From JAVXNW01 sp036645575 (GTDB lineage Bacteria > Bacillota > Clostridia > Christensenellales > Aristaeellaceae), in assembly GCA_036645575.1 (NCBI GenBank), contig JAVXNW010000013.1, forward strand, positions 1 through 35,129: DNA of 35,129 bases, given 5' to 3'. The notes below the pieces were generated by a model. The model had not been told where the DNA came from and made no database searches. It worked only from the letters and a program-made list of their open reading frames with translations. Numbering within the stretch: position 1 is the stretch's first letter; every line of letters starts with the position of its first letter. The translations under genes were made by a program, and so were the position numbers. Shown here piece by piece: positions 16,436-25,183 of the stretch.

Positions 16436-17161
16436 ATGTACCGAGTTGCGATTTGCGAGGATGACGGCGAATGCGCGCGGCAAAACGCGCGGCTTGCCAC
16501 GCAATGCCTTGACCAGTTGGGGCTTTTGGCGCGCAAGGACTATCAAATCGACGTATTCACCCAAGAAACGGAATTGGCGCGCCTCTTTGCGTCAAACACC
16601 CTATCCTACGACTTGATGCTCATGGATGTCTGCCTTGCGGGCGAAAATGGCATACAGCTTTTTAAGCGTTGGCAGGAAAACCACGCGGCGACACGAGCGA
16701 TCTACCTGAGCGCCTACCGGGAATTTGTGTTCGACAGCTTTGACACCCATCCCCTGCAATACCTGTTAAAGCCAGTCTCACCGGAAAAACTTCGCGAGGC
16801 CATCGCGTATGATTACCGGACGCACTGCCTCCCTCAGGCGCGCTTGTTCGTCCCGCGCGGGCAAAATCGTCCCATCATGCTTGCGGACATCGCTTACGTC
16901 GAAGTGCGTCACCACCATGTCACGCTGTACCTGAAGACGGAAACGCTGGGCGTCAATGATTCGCTCTCAAGCCTGTATGCGCAATTGCCCAAGGATTGTT
17001 TTTTTCGCTGTCACTTTAGCTTTGTGGTCAACCTGACGCACATTAAAACGGTGTCGCGCTATCAGGCGACGCTCGACGACGGCCGCGTCGTGCCCGTCAG
17101 CAAGCAGGCCTACAATGGCCTGATGGACGCCTACATCACCTTTTTGGCGCGACAAGGTTGA
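16436..17161 (+). CDS. LytTR-family response regulator
   Basis: A 241-residue LytR/AgrA-type regulator. The receiver domain (1-120) has the acidic pair at E8-D10, phospho-acceptor D64 in LMLMDVCLAG and K112 in LLKPVSPEKL. The LytTR DNA-binding domain (about 135-235) includes DIAYVEVRHHHVTLYLK, FFRCHFSFVVNL and VPVSKQAYNGL. Such proteins bind paired direct repeats and often control surface or secreted functions. The ATG at 16436 has GAGGAGG about 9 bases upstream. Its stop lies 18 bases from the stop of the convergent sensor kinase gene, which is the likely partner. No promoter was recognised directly upstream. Confidence 0.93.
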   Translation: MYRVAICEDDGECARQNARLATQCLDQLGLLARKDYQIDVFTQETELARLFASNTLSYDLMLMDVCLAGENGIQLFKRWQENHAATRAIYLSAYREFVFDSFDTHPLQYLLKPVSPEKLREAIAYDYRTHCLPQARLFVPRGQNRPIMLADIAYVEVRHHHVTLYLKTETLGVNDSLSSLYAQLPKDCFFRCHFSFVVNLTHIKTVSRYQATLDDGRVVPVSKQAYNGLMDAYITFLARQG

Positions 17162-17178
17162 GGCGCGCACATTTTTCT

Positions 17179-19065
17179 CTATGGGAGCAGCAGAACGGTG
17201 CTTATATGAAACGCGCCTTCGGGCGCTTCGATGTGCAGCTTGCTTTGATAGCGCCGCGCGATGGCTTGCGCGCTTTTGAGGCCGTAGCCGTGCGCGCCTA
17301 AGTCGCCCTTGGTGGTGAGGCACATCTCGCCCGCTCGGTCAAACACCACCGGCGTGCAGCGCGCGTTCTCCACCCCGACGTACAGATAGCAGCCCCGGAT
17401 GTGCATCTTTACGCGCAGCCACTTGGGCTGATCGTCCGGCAGCTTTTCAAGCGCCTCCACGGCGTTTGCGACCAAGTTCATCAGCAGCGTGCACAGGTCC
17501 ACATCGGGAATCGACACCTGCTCCGGCAGGGTGATGTCGCACTGCGCCGAAATGCCCAACGCGCTCGCGCGACCCAATTGCCCTGCGAGCACGGCATTGA
17601 CCGCGGGATGCACGCTATAGCGAAGCGGCGAAATGTCCGAAAGTTGCTTGGTCAGAAGCGCGATGTACGCCTTGAGCCGTGCTTCCTCGCCCGCCTCGGC
17701 AAGTCCCCCTATCACCGACAGTTGATGAAGCATATCGTGGCGCGCGCTGCCCAGCGCCAGCGCGCCCTCCTGCATCAGCGCAAGGCTCTGCGCCGTCGCC
17801 TCATTTTTGACGCGCAGCGCCTGCATTTGCGCCTCACGCTGCGCGTTGCGGCGAATGAACAGCAAAAAGCTGTCCCCGATTAAAAGCCCCAGCAAAAGCG
17901 TGTTGTACAAATAGAGCGGGTTTTCCGGCACGTGCTGGGCAAGCTGCGCGATCAAATTATTCACGTAGCCCGTGAAAGCGCCACCCGTGAAGATGGAAAG
18001 CAGGTAGATCCCGTTAAGTAGCAGAAGGCTCAGCAGAAAGCTCGGGATAAACAGCAAAAACCACTCGTTTTTTTCATGATATTCAAGCCCTGAAAACACC
18101 GCCAGCGCGACTACCGTCACCAGCAGCAATTCAGGCGTGCGGTAGGCCATATCGGGCAGTTGCGCGCTTCCCACGAGCGAGACAAACGCATACAGCAGGT
18201 AGCAGGCGCTCGGGATCGCCAGAAACGGAAAAAACGCCCAGCGAAAGCGCCGCATCTGGCACATCAGAAAGAGGGATGGCAGGACAAACAGCAGCACGCG
18301 CGCGCTCTGCATCCAGATTCCCACATCGAGCGACGTCGGAAAAAACGCGGTAAACTGCGACGCGAAATGGCCAGCCTGCCCGATCGTGCAAAAAATCAGG
18401 ATGAGCAACGTCCAACCCGCATGTCCGCGCGACAGCCCGTAGAGAAACAGGCCCACCAGCATCACGCTCATCACCGCATAGGCGGCGGCCGGAAACGCGT
18501 CCTTGTTGGACACCGCGACGAGCTGCGCGTCTTCAATCATGTTGTCGGTCATTACCAGAATGGGCAATCGCTTGGAATCCTGCCCGTGATAGGCTTGAAT
18601 CGTCAGCTCTTGCGCCTGATCGTTTGGCGGAATCGGAAAATCAATCTTGCCCAGCAAAAATTTGGGGGAAAGCGCGCCTTGCCCCGCGTCCGGGCTTCCA
18701 CTCTGCGAAAAGATCAATTTCCCATCCACATACGCGCTGATGTTTTGCAGCGCCTCGTCAGTCCCCTTAACGATCAGCCTTGTCAGATAGTGCGCGTCCC
18801 GCGCGCTTGGCAGCTTGCGCGAAAAATACACCATCCCGCGATGGCTTTCATAGCTTGCCTCATCCAGCAAGACCTCGCTTTCCCCCACCCGCTGATATAC
18901 CTTCCAGTCGCCCGTCTCCTGCCACGTGGGCCCGGGGCCTAGGTAGATGGGGGCCACGGGGCTTGTGGCAAGGCGCACAAACCCGGAAAAAAGCGCCGAA
19001 GCAATGAGCAAAAAAACCAGCGCACAGAGCATCGCCCTCGCGTATTGGGACCGCGTTCTCCGCAT
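17179..19065 (-). CDS. GHKL sensor histidine kinase with 7TM sensor region
   Basis: A 628-residue membrane kinase. A first helix at about 12-32 is followed by an extracytoplasmic region of about 150 residues (7TMR-DISM-like jelly-roll by pattern), then seven or more helices (about 190-405). A short coiled-coil segment (QREAQMQALRVKNEATAQ) leads into a LytS/AgrC-type kinase core: H443 in SARHDMLHQLS, the N-box NLVANAVEAL (N534) and the G-box GAHGYGLKSAQAIARRY. The start is ATG at 19065, with GAGGTG about 6 bases upstream; an in-frame GTG at 19074 overlaps that site. It is convergent with the LytTR regulator. The signal it senses is unknown. Confidence 0.92.
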   Translation of the reverse strand: MRRTRSQYARAMLCALVFLLIASALFSGFVRLATSPVAPIYLGPGPTWQETGDWKVYQRVGESEVLLDEASYESHRGMVYFSRKLPSARDAHYLTRLIVKGTDEALQNISAYVDGKLIFSQSGSPDAGQGALSPKFLLGKIDFPIPPNDQAQELTIQAYHGQDSKRLPILVMTDNMIEDAQLVAVSNKDAFPAAAYAVMSVMLVGLFLYGLSRGHAGWTLLILIFCTIGQAGHFASQFTAFFPTSLDVGIWMQSARVLLFVLPSLFLMCQMRRFRWAFFPFLAIPSACYLLYAFVSLVGSAQLPDMAYRTPELLLVTVVALAVFSGLEYHEKNEWFLLFIPSFLLSLLLLNGIYLLSIFTGGAFTGYVNNLIAQLAQHVPENPLYLYNTLLLGLLIGDSFLLFIRRNAQREAQMQALRVKNEATAQSLALMQEGALALGSARHDMLHQLSVIGGLAEAGEEARLKAYIALLTKQLSDISPLRYSVHPAVNAVLAGQLGRASALGISAQCDITLPEQVSIPDVDLCTLLMNLVANAVEALEKLPDDQPKWLRVKMHIRGCYLYVGVENARCTPVVFDRAGEMCLTTKGDLGAHGYGLKSAQAIARRYQSKLHIEAPEGAFHISTVLLLP

Positions 19066-19104
19066 GATCCGCACCTCGTCTTCCCGTTTTTCCCCGTACC
19101 GGTA

Positions 19105-19133
19105 AGCATAGCGAAAAAAAGCGGCGCCGTCAA
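19105..19133 (-). promoter_or_regulatory. Promoter of the sensor kinase gene
   Basis: On the minus strand TTGACG (19128-19133) and TATGCT (19105-19110) are exactly 17 bases apart, 40 bases before the kinase start. Confidence 0.8.
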
Positions 19134-19206
19134 GCGCTTATTTTCCCAACCGGGAGCGGTTTTTTCCAAATAGGTCAATCGCATTCCATTTTTTACATGG
19201 ATACGC

Positions 19207-19212
19207 TATAAT
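19207..19212 (+). promoter_or_regulatory. Possible -10 box of the small secreted protein gene
   Basis: A perfect TATAAT lies 123 bases before the start at 19335, but no good -35 stands 16-18 bases upstream. The leader holds a small CCAC/GTGG hairpin. Nothing else is recognised in this leader. Confidence 0.4.
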
Positions 19213-19334
19213 CCATTTATGCCACTTAGGTGGTCGCTTGCGTCACGTTTGTTTTTGTGTCGCGCGGGGAAGTTCCTTTCGCGCACAGGCGAATGAGGCG
19301 GCATAATTTTCCACAATAGAAAGGATGTATCCCC

Positions 19335-19832
19335 ATGAAAAAGACCATTTCTCTGATGCTCGCGCTGCTCTTATCCTTTGCCTGCTTTGGCGCCATGGCG
19401 TCCGAGCTTTCCTTTGAGGCCACGACCGTCGAGTTCGCGGATCAGGGTCTCTCCATTGCGCTGCCCAGCAATTGGGACGTGCTGGCCATTGACGAGGCAA
19501 CCCAGGCCGCCGGCATCTTCTTCGTCGCCAAAGATCCCGACAGCGCGCGCAACGTGCAGCTTGCCTACACCCCCTTTGACGAGGGTCAGACCGTTTCCAC
19601 CAACGAAGAACTGGTTGCGCAGTTCGCCACGGTCTATCCCGACGCGCAGGTGATCTCCCACAATGGTCTGGACTTCGTCGCCTTCACGGCGGCCGAGCAG
19701 AACATGGCTTGCTTTACGCTGCTGAGCGGCGACTTAACGGGACTTTACATGTTCAACTTCATACCCGCAGACGACGTGGATTTGGCCCCCATCGCCATGG
19801 ACATCGTCGGCTCCCTTGAGTCGATCGAATAA
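19335..19832 (+). CDS. Small secreted protein, DcrB/PsbP-like fold possible
   Basis: A 165-residue protein with a clear signal peptide (basic MKK, hydrophobic 4-20, cleavage probably after AMA at about 22). The mature part is acidic and contains GLSIALPSNWDVL near its start and IAMDIVGSLESIE at its end; this beginning-and-end pattern is common in MOG1/PsbP/DcrB-like secreted proteins of Firmicutes, an assignment that is inference. No lipobox or wall anchor is seen, so it is probably released or loosely held. GAAAGGA precedes the ATG. It has its own terminator. Function is unknown; it sits between the two-component genes and an exporter. Confidence 0.82.
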   Translation: MKKTISLMLALLLSFACFGAMASELSFEATTVEFADQGLSIALPSNWDVLAIDEATQAAGIFFVAKDPDSARNVQLAYTPFDEGQTVSTNEELVAQFATVYPDAQVISHNGLDFVAFTAAEQNMACFTLLSGDLTGLYMFNFIPADDVDLAPIAMDIVGSLESIE

Positions 19833-19861
19833 TCGCGCATCGCCTCAAAATCAAGACAAGA

Positions 19862-19908
19862 AGCCGCCCCCCAATGGCAAATGAACGCCATGGGGGGCGG
19901 CTCCATTT
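19862..19908 (+). terminator. Strong terminator after the small secreted protein gene
   Basis: AGCCGCCCCCCAATGGC (19862-19878) pairs with GCCATGGGGGGCGGCT (19887-19902) with one bulged base and an 8-nt loop, followed by CCATTTTT. Confidence 0.9.
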
Positions 19909-19928
19909 TTCGCCGGGATGTCTTTTGT

Positions 19929-21500
19929 CTATGTCCGAAGCTTAAATGTTTTCGGCGCAAACAGGTAAACCAAGACGCTGGCGACGATGCAGTACAGGAC
20001 GCAGAACGCGATACAGGCAATGCCAAAGGCGAGTATCGGCATCTTTACGCTCATCAGGAGGAAACACACACCATAGGTGACAGAGAGCACGATTTGATAC
20101 GTGCCGCTCTTGGCTTCCGTGGCGGCGTTATAGGGCTGAAGCAAATAGTAGATCGTCAGGTAATGGACGGAAAAGAAGATGCTCATGCACAGGATGGATC
20201 CCACCAGCACCCCGTAGTCGAGCGCGTTTTCCGTGCCGCCCGAGGCGTACAACAGTACAGCCAGTCCGCTTCCGATGACAAGCGCCGGAAGCAGGTTGAT
20301 CTTGATGATCTCTCGTAGGCGGATCTGGAACAGCTTTAGCACAAACGCAGGCTGTTTATAAAACGAGTAGGTGAGCAGGCTGTGATCGCAGTTCATAAAC
20401 AACGCGCCCGTAAAACCGGTTCCTCGGTTGACCATGTACATAATAAACACGAAATAAGGCAGAAGGGTCAAGAGGTCGCCGTTGAGTATTTCCTTGAGCT
20501 CAGGCGCCAGATAAAAGGCCAGGAGCACCCCCATGACGAGAAGCAAAGCGACATAGGTGATCTTCTTGGCTGATTCCCAGAGAATTTTCCGGTGCCGTTT
20601 GATGAACAGCTCATTTAAGTAGGCAAAGCCCTTTTTGTTGCTGGCGATGGCCGCATCGGCAGAAATCGCCTTCCAGCTCATCCTCCGCGTCATCTCTTTG
20701 GCCGCGTCCATCTGGTTCATTGTCTTGGCCAAAATCTGCTGATACATATCGCGATAGCTTGGAAAGGTCCATATTTTGTGCAAAGCGACGACGCCTGACA
20801 GTACCGCAAGCAGCATAAGACCCACCGTAATCGAACTGGGCAAGACCACCTTGAGCGCAGGCAGGCCGTAGGCGCAGCCTAAGAGCACCGCCGCCATCCC
20901 CCACGTGAATTTTCCAAGCGCGTTTTCATTGGGGATGGTTCCGTTTTTCTCGTAATTCCTGAGCGAAAAAGCCGCCATCGTGAGTTTAACGCCCGCGATA
21001 AAAAAGGGGATCAACAGGCACAGCCAGAGCGGCACATGCTGCGTCAGGCCATAAATCAGCACAAAGGGCAGAAATCCGATCATCATCTTGACGATCTGAT
21101 AGCCATAGTTGACCAGCGCATACCCTCGCGCGTCCATCCGCATCAGGATCATGGCGTAATACTGATCCCTTGTCGGGTTGAACAGATAGGTGTTCATAAA
21201 AGCGCCTATGGCGCTCAGAAACAGCAGGATATGCAGCACCGTATCCACGCTTGGAAGTGCCTTGTAAAGGCTGGCCGCCCAGACGATCATCACCGCCCCA
21301 TAGAGGAATTTTCCTAAAAAGGTGGTGACGATCTCCCAGATCATCGAGAGCACGCCAGCAAAAATCTTGAGTCCCCGCACTTGATACAGCGAATCCGGCA
21401 GCAGCTTTTTGATCAGCGGGATTTGCTTCATGGCATATAAGATGCCGTTGACGCGGTAGGTGTTTTTGAGCGAGACGGCGATGCCAAGCGTTCTAGTCAT
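19929..21500 (-). CDS. ABC transporter permease, polytopic
   Basis: A 523-residue protein with about a dozen hydrophobic segments and basic loops, typical of the membrane subunit of ABC-2-like exporters. It starts at ATG 21500, overlapping the end of the ATPase gene by 8 bases (ATGACTAG), with GGGAGGA 5 bases upstream within that gene; the two are translationally coupled. The cargo is unknown. No lantibiotic or bacteriocin precursor is evident nearby. Base composition looks somewhat less GC-rich than in neighbouring housekeeping genes such as dnaE and typA, which may point to transfer, but I did not calculate it. Confidence 0.85.
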   Translation of the reverse strand: MTRTLGIAVSLKNTYRVNGILYAMKQIPLIKKLLPDSLYQVRGLKIFAGVLSMIWEIVTTFLGKFLYGAVMIVWAASLYKALPSVDTVLHILLFLSAIGAFMNTYLFNPTRDQYYAMILMRMDARGYALVNYGYQIVKMMIGFLPFVLIYGLTQHVPLWLCLLIPFFIAGVKLTMAAFSLRNYEKNGTIPNENALGKFTWGMAAVLLGCAYGLPALKVVLPSSITVGLMLLAVLSGVVALHKIWTFPSYRDMYQQILAKTMNQMDAAKEMTRRMSWKAISADAAIASNKKGFAYLNELFIKRHRKILWESAKKITYVALLLVMGVLLAFYLAPELKEILNGDLLTLLPYFVFIMYMVNRGTGFTGALFMNCDHSLLTYSFYKQPAFVLKLFQIRLREIIKINLLPALVIGSGLAVLLYASGGTENALDYGVLVGSILCMSIFFSVHYLTIYYLLQPYNAATEAKSGTYQIVLSVTYGVCFLLMSVKMPILAFGIACIAFCVLYCIVASVLVYLFAPKTFKLRT

Positions 21501-22200
21501 GGCCGTCCTCCCGCAGCGCCGCAATGATCTTGTCCTTAAACTCCCCGCTGCCCAGATTGGCCTTTTCTACGACCTCCAGCTCTCCGTGGCTTAACAGCAC
21601 AATCTCGTCGCACAAATCGAGCGCCAGATCCATAATGTGCGTCGAAAAAATGGTGATGCGCCCGGTCTTTAAGGTGCGCAGCAACTGCTTCATCTCTTCC
21701 GCCACAACCACGTCAAGCGACGTCAGCGGCTCATCGAGCAAAAGAATATTGGGCTGCGCAATGATATTGATCAGCATCTGCATTTTGTTCTTCATGCCGT
21801 GCGAGTAGTCCTTGAGCAGCTTGTCCCGGTCTTCCATCTCAATGTGCATGGCGTCAAAATACGCGTCCATGGTTTGGGGCGACTTAATCTTCTTTTCGTT
21901 GATGTCCAGGAAGAATTTGAGAAATTCTCGACCGGTCAAAAATTCCGGCACGGCGGGCGTCGAAAGCACATAGCCGATATCCTCCGCGACGACCTCCCGC
22001 TTAATGCCCTCCTCCTCCAAATAAAAATTGCCCCCGTCCGCTTTTATGTCACGGTTCAGACAATTGAACAGCGTCGTCTTGCCCGCGCCGTTTCTGCCCA
22101 ACAGGCCATAGATCTTGCCCTCTTCAAAGGTGAAGTTGATGTCGCGCAGGACTTCCTTGTTTCCAAAGTGCTTCTCCAAGTGTTCCATCACAAATCGCAT
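21493..22200 (-). CDS. ABC transporter ATP-binding protein
   Basis: A 235-residue ATPase. Walker A is GRNGAGKTT (35-42 region), the signature is the exporter-type YSHGMKNKM (132-140), Walker B is NILLLDEP (151-158) and the switch histidine is H188 in FSTHIMDLA. The Q-loop is probably the segment IGYVLSTPAVPEFLTG, in which the usual Gln is not seen. Start ATG 22200 is chosen because AAGGGGG lies 6 bases upstream; an in-frame ATG at 22218 would place that site inside the gene. It precedes and overlaps the permease gene, with which it should form an exporter. Confidence 0.93.
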   Translation of the reverse strand: MRFVMEHLEKHFGNKEVLRDINFTFEEGKIYGLLGRNGAGKTTLFNCLNRDIKADGGNFYLEEEGIKREVVAEDIGYVLSTPAVPEFLTGREFLKFFLDINEKKIKSPQTMDAYFDAMHIEMEDRDKLLKDYSHGMKNKMQMLINIIAQPNILLLDEPLTSLDVVVAEEMKQLLRTLKTGRITIFSTHIMDLALDLCDEIVLLSHGELEVVEKANLGSGEFKDKIIAALREDGHD

Positions 22201-22275
22201 AGGTATCCCCCTTCTCATTTTGTCGGCCGCGTTAAGCGCCCGCCCACGGTGCGGGACGCGCTACCAGGCTGCGCG

Positions 22276-23628
22276 CTACCCGGCTGCGACTTCCGTGATC
22301 CAATTGGCGATGTCTTCGATCACCTGCGCGTCCATCTGACCGGCCTTGGCGTAGACCGTCTGCGCGTCTAGCACCGTTGCGCCCTCGGGGCACGGCATGA
22401 ACAGGTGGCTGAGGCCTGGGTAGCACTTGTAGGCGACCATGCCGCCCATATCGCCCAGTCCTTCGCGCCACGCGGCAAAGTCGTCCTGCACAGACACCTG
22501 AAAGTCGGCCTCGCCCTGCAGGATGAGCAGCGGGCGGGCGTTTTCCTGGGCGATTTGAAGCGCGTCCAGCTGCTCCATCTCCCATAGATAGGCAGCCGGC
22601 GCGCCAAAGACTGGCTCGGCCTTGCGCGCCTCATCCCGCGTCATGGCCTTGAGCGCCTCGGCCTTTTCCGTCTGGGCGCTGACCATTTCCATGGCTTGCG
22701 CGCGGCTTTCTTCCGGCATCAGAGCGATCATCGCGAGGTTTTGCGCGCGGCTGACCTGCCACAATTTGCGGGGCGTCCCCGCCAGCACCACGCCCCCCGC
22801 GAAGTCCTTCCCCTCGCGCATGAGCCACGGCGTCAACATGCCGCCCTCGCTGTGCCCGATCAAAAACACCTTGCCAAGGCCCGCGCCCTGGGCGAAGGAA
22901 AGCGCTTCGAGGGTGGACGCGCGGTACTCAAGGTCGATCGACATTTCTTGCGAAAACAGCGCCGGGTGCGCGTAGTTCATCTTGTCATAGCGCAGCGAAG
23001 CGACGCCGCGCGCGGCTAGTCCGTAGGCCAGGTCGCGAAACGGCTTGTTGGCCATGACGGTCTCGTCCTTGTCGGACGCGCCGGAACCGTGCACCAGCAA
23101 TGCGACCGGCGTATTTTCGTCCCAATTAGCGGGCCGCACAAGCGCGCCGGCAAGCGCCCGGTCGCTCTCTTCAAACAGCGTGATCGCTTCCTCGCTCGCG
23201 CCCTCCGGCAGCGGAAGGTCGATCGGCGCATCGCTTTTGACGATCGGCTGAAAGTTAAACCCGCCCAATTTCATCTGCGCGTCAAATGCGCACACGAGCG
23301 CGATCTCGCCGTTCTCGAATTGGCACACGCCCTGCGCCGCCCAGCCGTCCCCCTGCTTGATGGCCTTCACGTCGGCCTTCCCTAGATAGCTTCCGTAGGC
23401 CTTTGTCACCTGCGTCCACGCGTCCTCCAGCTGCGCCTGCGTGATCTGCCCTTTGACCTTGTCGCTCAGCCGGTCGATCACCAAGTCGTATTGCCCCGCG
23501 CTCATCTCCTGCATCAGTTGTTCGGACGCGGCAATCGCCGCCGCGTCGTTCGCTATCTGCCCTTGCGCGCAGGCTCCGCCCGCAATCCCGATAAGCGCGG
23601 CCACCAGGAGGCACACAATTTTCTTCAT
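22276..23628 (-). CDS. Secreted alpha/beta hydrolase with N-terminal DUF3887-like domain
   Basis: A 450-residue exported protein. A signal peptide covers about 1-22 (there is a Cys at 20, but the lipobox is poor). Residues 25-130 resemble the DUF3887 domain often fused to such hydrolases. The catalytic domain has the oxyanion segment VHGSG (179-183), nucleophile S260 in GHSEGG, acid D375 in LQGEADFQV and base H408 in GLSHLF. It is probably an esterase or acyl hydrolase acting outside the membrane; the substrate is unknown. The stop codon lies in a 15-bp tandem duplication that carries a second in-frame TAG. AGGCAAAATG is a weak ribosome site, but the start is supported by the signal peptide. 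Confidence 0.9.
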   Translation of the reverse strand: MKKIVCLLVAALIGIAGGACAQGQIANDAAAIAASEQLMQEMSAGQYDLVIDRLSDKVKGQITQAQLEDAWTQVTKAYGSYLGKADVKAIKQGDGWAAQGVCQFENGEIALVCAFDAQMKLGGFNFQPIVKSDAPIDLPLPEGASEEAITLFEESDRALAGALVRPANWDENTPVALLVHGSGASDKDETVMANKPFRDLAYGLAARGVASLRYDKMNYAHPALFSQEMSIDLEYRASTLEALSFAQGAGLGKVFLIGHSEGGMLTPWLMREGKDFAGGVVLAGTPRKLWQVSRAQNLAMIALMPEESRAQAMEMVSAQTEKAEALKAMTRDEARKAEPVFGAPAAYLWEMEQLDALQIAQENARPLLILQGEADFQVSVQDDFAAWREGLGDMGGMVAYKCYPGLSHLFMPCPEGATVLDAQTVYAKAGQMDAQVIEDIANWITEVAAG

Positions 23629-23667
23629 TTTGCCTTGCTCCCATCATTGCCCGTTTCTTGTTTCCTA

Positions 23668-23696
23668 TGATAATACATGGCCCTACAAAAAGTCAA
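23668..23696 (-). promoter_or_regulatory. Probable promoter of the hydrolase gene
   Basis: On the minus strand TTGACT (23691-23696) lies 15 bases from TATTAT (23670-23675) or 17 bases from TTATCA (23668-23673). The -35 is good; which -10 is used is not clear. Confidence 0.6.
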
Positions 23697-23820
23697 GTAC
23701 TTTGCTGTCCTTGGGGCCACATGCGCGCCGCATTTGAAAACTTTGGGAACCAATTGCGCCGCCTGTTCGTCCTAAATAGCAAAGAAACCCAATGCGCTAT
23801 GAATGAGGAGGGACCTTTCT

Positions 23821-24930
23821 ATGAAGAAGAACATCGTGCGCGTCACGCTGTGCACGCTGCTGATCTGCCTGCTCACTGCCGGCTCGGCGCTGGCCGACGT
23901 AAGCGCCCACACCCGCATCTACGACGGCACCCGCGCGCTGCTAAACAACATCGATCTGGCCATTTCGGCCCTTGACGGCACCAACGTATGGACCGACGAC
24001 ATCTTTTCATTTAACGACTTGGTGGGCGAGCGCACAACCGAAGCCGGCTACCAAAAGGCGGTCAACGGGCGCGGCGTAGATGTCGTGGGCGGCGGCGTGT
24101 CGCAGGTCGCGAGCACGATCTACCTCGCGCTGAAGCAGCGCGGCGAAGTGGATTATCTGGACAAACAGGTCTACGGCGGCAATTTTATCGGCGCGTATAC
24201 GACCGGCAGCAACGCCATCGTGACCGACTACAAAAACGGCATAGACTTCTCCTTCCTCAATGAAGGCTCGGAAATGACCATCAGCCTGTGGCGCATCGAT
24301 TCGACCGTCTACTGCGAAATCGCAGACGGAAGCGGCTGGGACGACGACGACGGCGGCTGGGACGACGACTGGGGCGACGACGACTACATCTTCCCCGCCT
24401 CCGACTACAGAAAGCTGACCCGCTCGCAGATCTTGGGCATTCCCAAATCCCAGTGGGGTTACGCGCGCAATGAAATCTACGCGCGCCACGGCTACGAGTT
24501 CCACAAGGCCAAATATGCGGACTACTTTGAATCAAAGAACTGGTACGAGCCGGGCGGATTTCGTTCAAAAGACCTGAACGCCACCGAGTGGTACAACATG
24601 GACCTGATCAAGCAAATGGAGCGGGATTCCGGTTCCAGTTCGGACGGGGGCACTTCGGGCACATCGAGCCGCTACATCTTCCCCAATTCCGACTGGAAAA
24701 AGCTGACCCGCGCGCAGGTGCTGGACATTCCCGAGTCCCAGTGGGGCTACGCGCGCAACGAAATCTACGCGCGCCACGGCTACGAGTTTAACACCAGCAA
24801 ATACAGAAAGTACTTCGCCAAAAAGAGCTGGTACGAGCCCGGCGGGTTCGACAAGACCGACCTAAGCGAAGTCGAGTGGTACAACATGGATCTGATCAAG
24901 CAGCTGGAGGACGAATACGGCGTAAGCTAA
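23821..24930 (+). CDS. Secreted VanW-domain protein with two YARHG domains
   Basis: A 369-residue exported protein. The signal peptide is 1-25 (ALA cleavage). A VanW-like domain spans about 60-165: FSFNDLVGERTTEAGYQKA and VVGGGVSQVASTIYLAL match the family core. An Asp/Gly/Trp-rich linker (172-188) leads to two YARHG domains at about 189-265 and 285-362, each with QWGYARNEIYARHGYEF and SWYEPGGF or NWYEPGGF. VanW is linked to some glycopeptide-resistance clusters and to cell-wall proteins, and YARHG domains are extracellular; the joint role is unknown. No other resistance genes are present, so I would not call this vancomycin resistance. The ATG at 23821 has GGAGGG 8 bases upstream. Confidence 0.9.
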   Translation: MKKNIVRVTLCTLLICLLTAGSALADVSAHTRIYDGTRALLNNIDLAISALDGTNVWTDDIFSFNDLVGERTTEAGYQKAVNGRGVDVVGGGVSQVASTIYLALKQRGEVDYLDKQVYGGNFIGAYTTGSNAIVTDYKNGIDFSFLNEGSEMTISLWRIDSTVYCEIADGSGWDDDDGGWDDDWGDDDYIFPASDYRKLTRSQILGIPKSQWGYARNEIYARHGYEFHKAKYADYFESKNWYEPGGFRSKDLNATEWYNMDLIKQMERDSGSSSDGGTSGTSSRYIFPNSDWKKLTRAQVLDIPESQWGYARNEIYARHGYEFNTSKYRKYFAKKSWYEPGGFDKTDLSEVEWYNMDLIKQLEDEYGVS

Positions 24931-24978
24931 TGGGACAGCGGGTTTTTGACCCGATCAAGCAGCTTGAGGGCGTAAGCG
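24385..24978 (+). repeat. Duplicated YARHG-coding segments with a decayed third 3' end
   Basis: The DNA for the two YARHG domains (about 24385-24615 and 24673-24906) is nearly identical in its core, for example TACGCGCGCAA(T/C)GAAATC followed by TACGCGCGCCACGGC. After the stop codon, 24952-24978 repeats the gene's last bases, CGATCAAGCAGCT(T)GAG...GGCGTAAGC, with a gap, so a remnant of another copy end lies outside the coding frame. The rest of 24931-25028 shows no gene. Confidence 0.75.
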
Positions 24979-25028
24979 CATGAGCGCTCGGGTCTTTCAT
25001 CCATTAAAAGCACACAGGCACAAAAAAG

Positions 25029-25075
25029 CGCCGCCGTTTCTCTTTGATTCGGCGGTGTTCTTTGTGTCATTTTGT
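25029..25075 (+). terminator. Probable terminator after the VanW-YARHG gene
   Basis: A stem with CCGCCG (25031-25036) and CGGCGG (25050-25055), extended by two weaker pairs, with a 13-nt loop and a T-rich tail (TTCTTTGTGTCATTTTG). Confidence 0.55.
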
Positions 25076-25183
25076 TTTTAAAAACTTGCGCCCCGACCCC
25101 TTTACCCAACCCTTTGCGTTTTTGCGCAAACGAACCCGGCCCCCCGCACGACGCGTACAAACGTCCGCTTGTCCAATGCGCGC

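Noticed and set aside
23821..24930. Vancomycin resistance determinant
   Set aside because: VanW domains occur in many wall proteins unrelated to resistance; no vanA/B ligase, vanH, vanX or vanRS genes are present.
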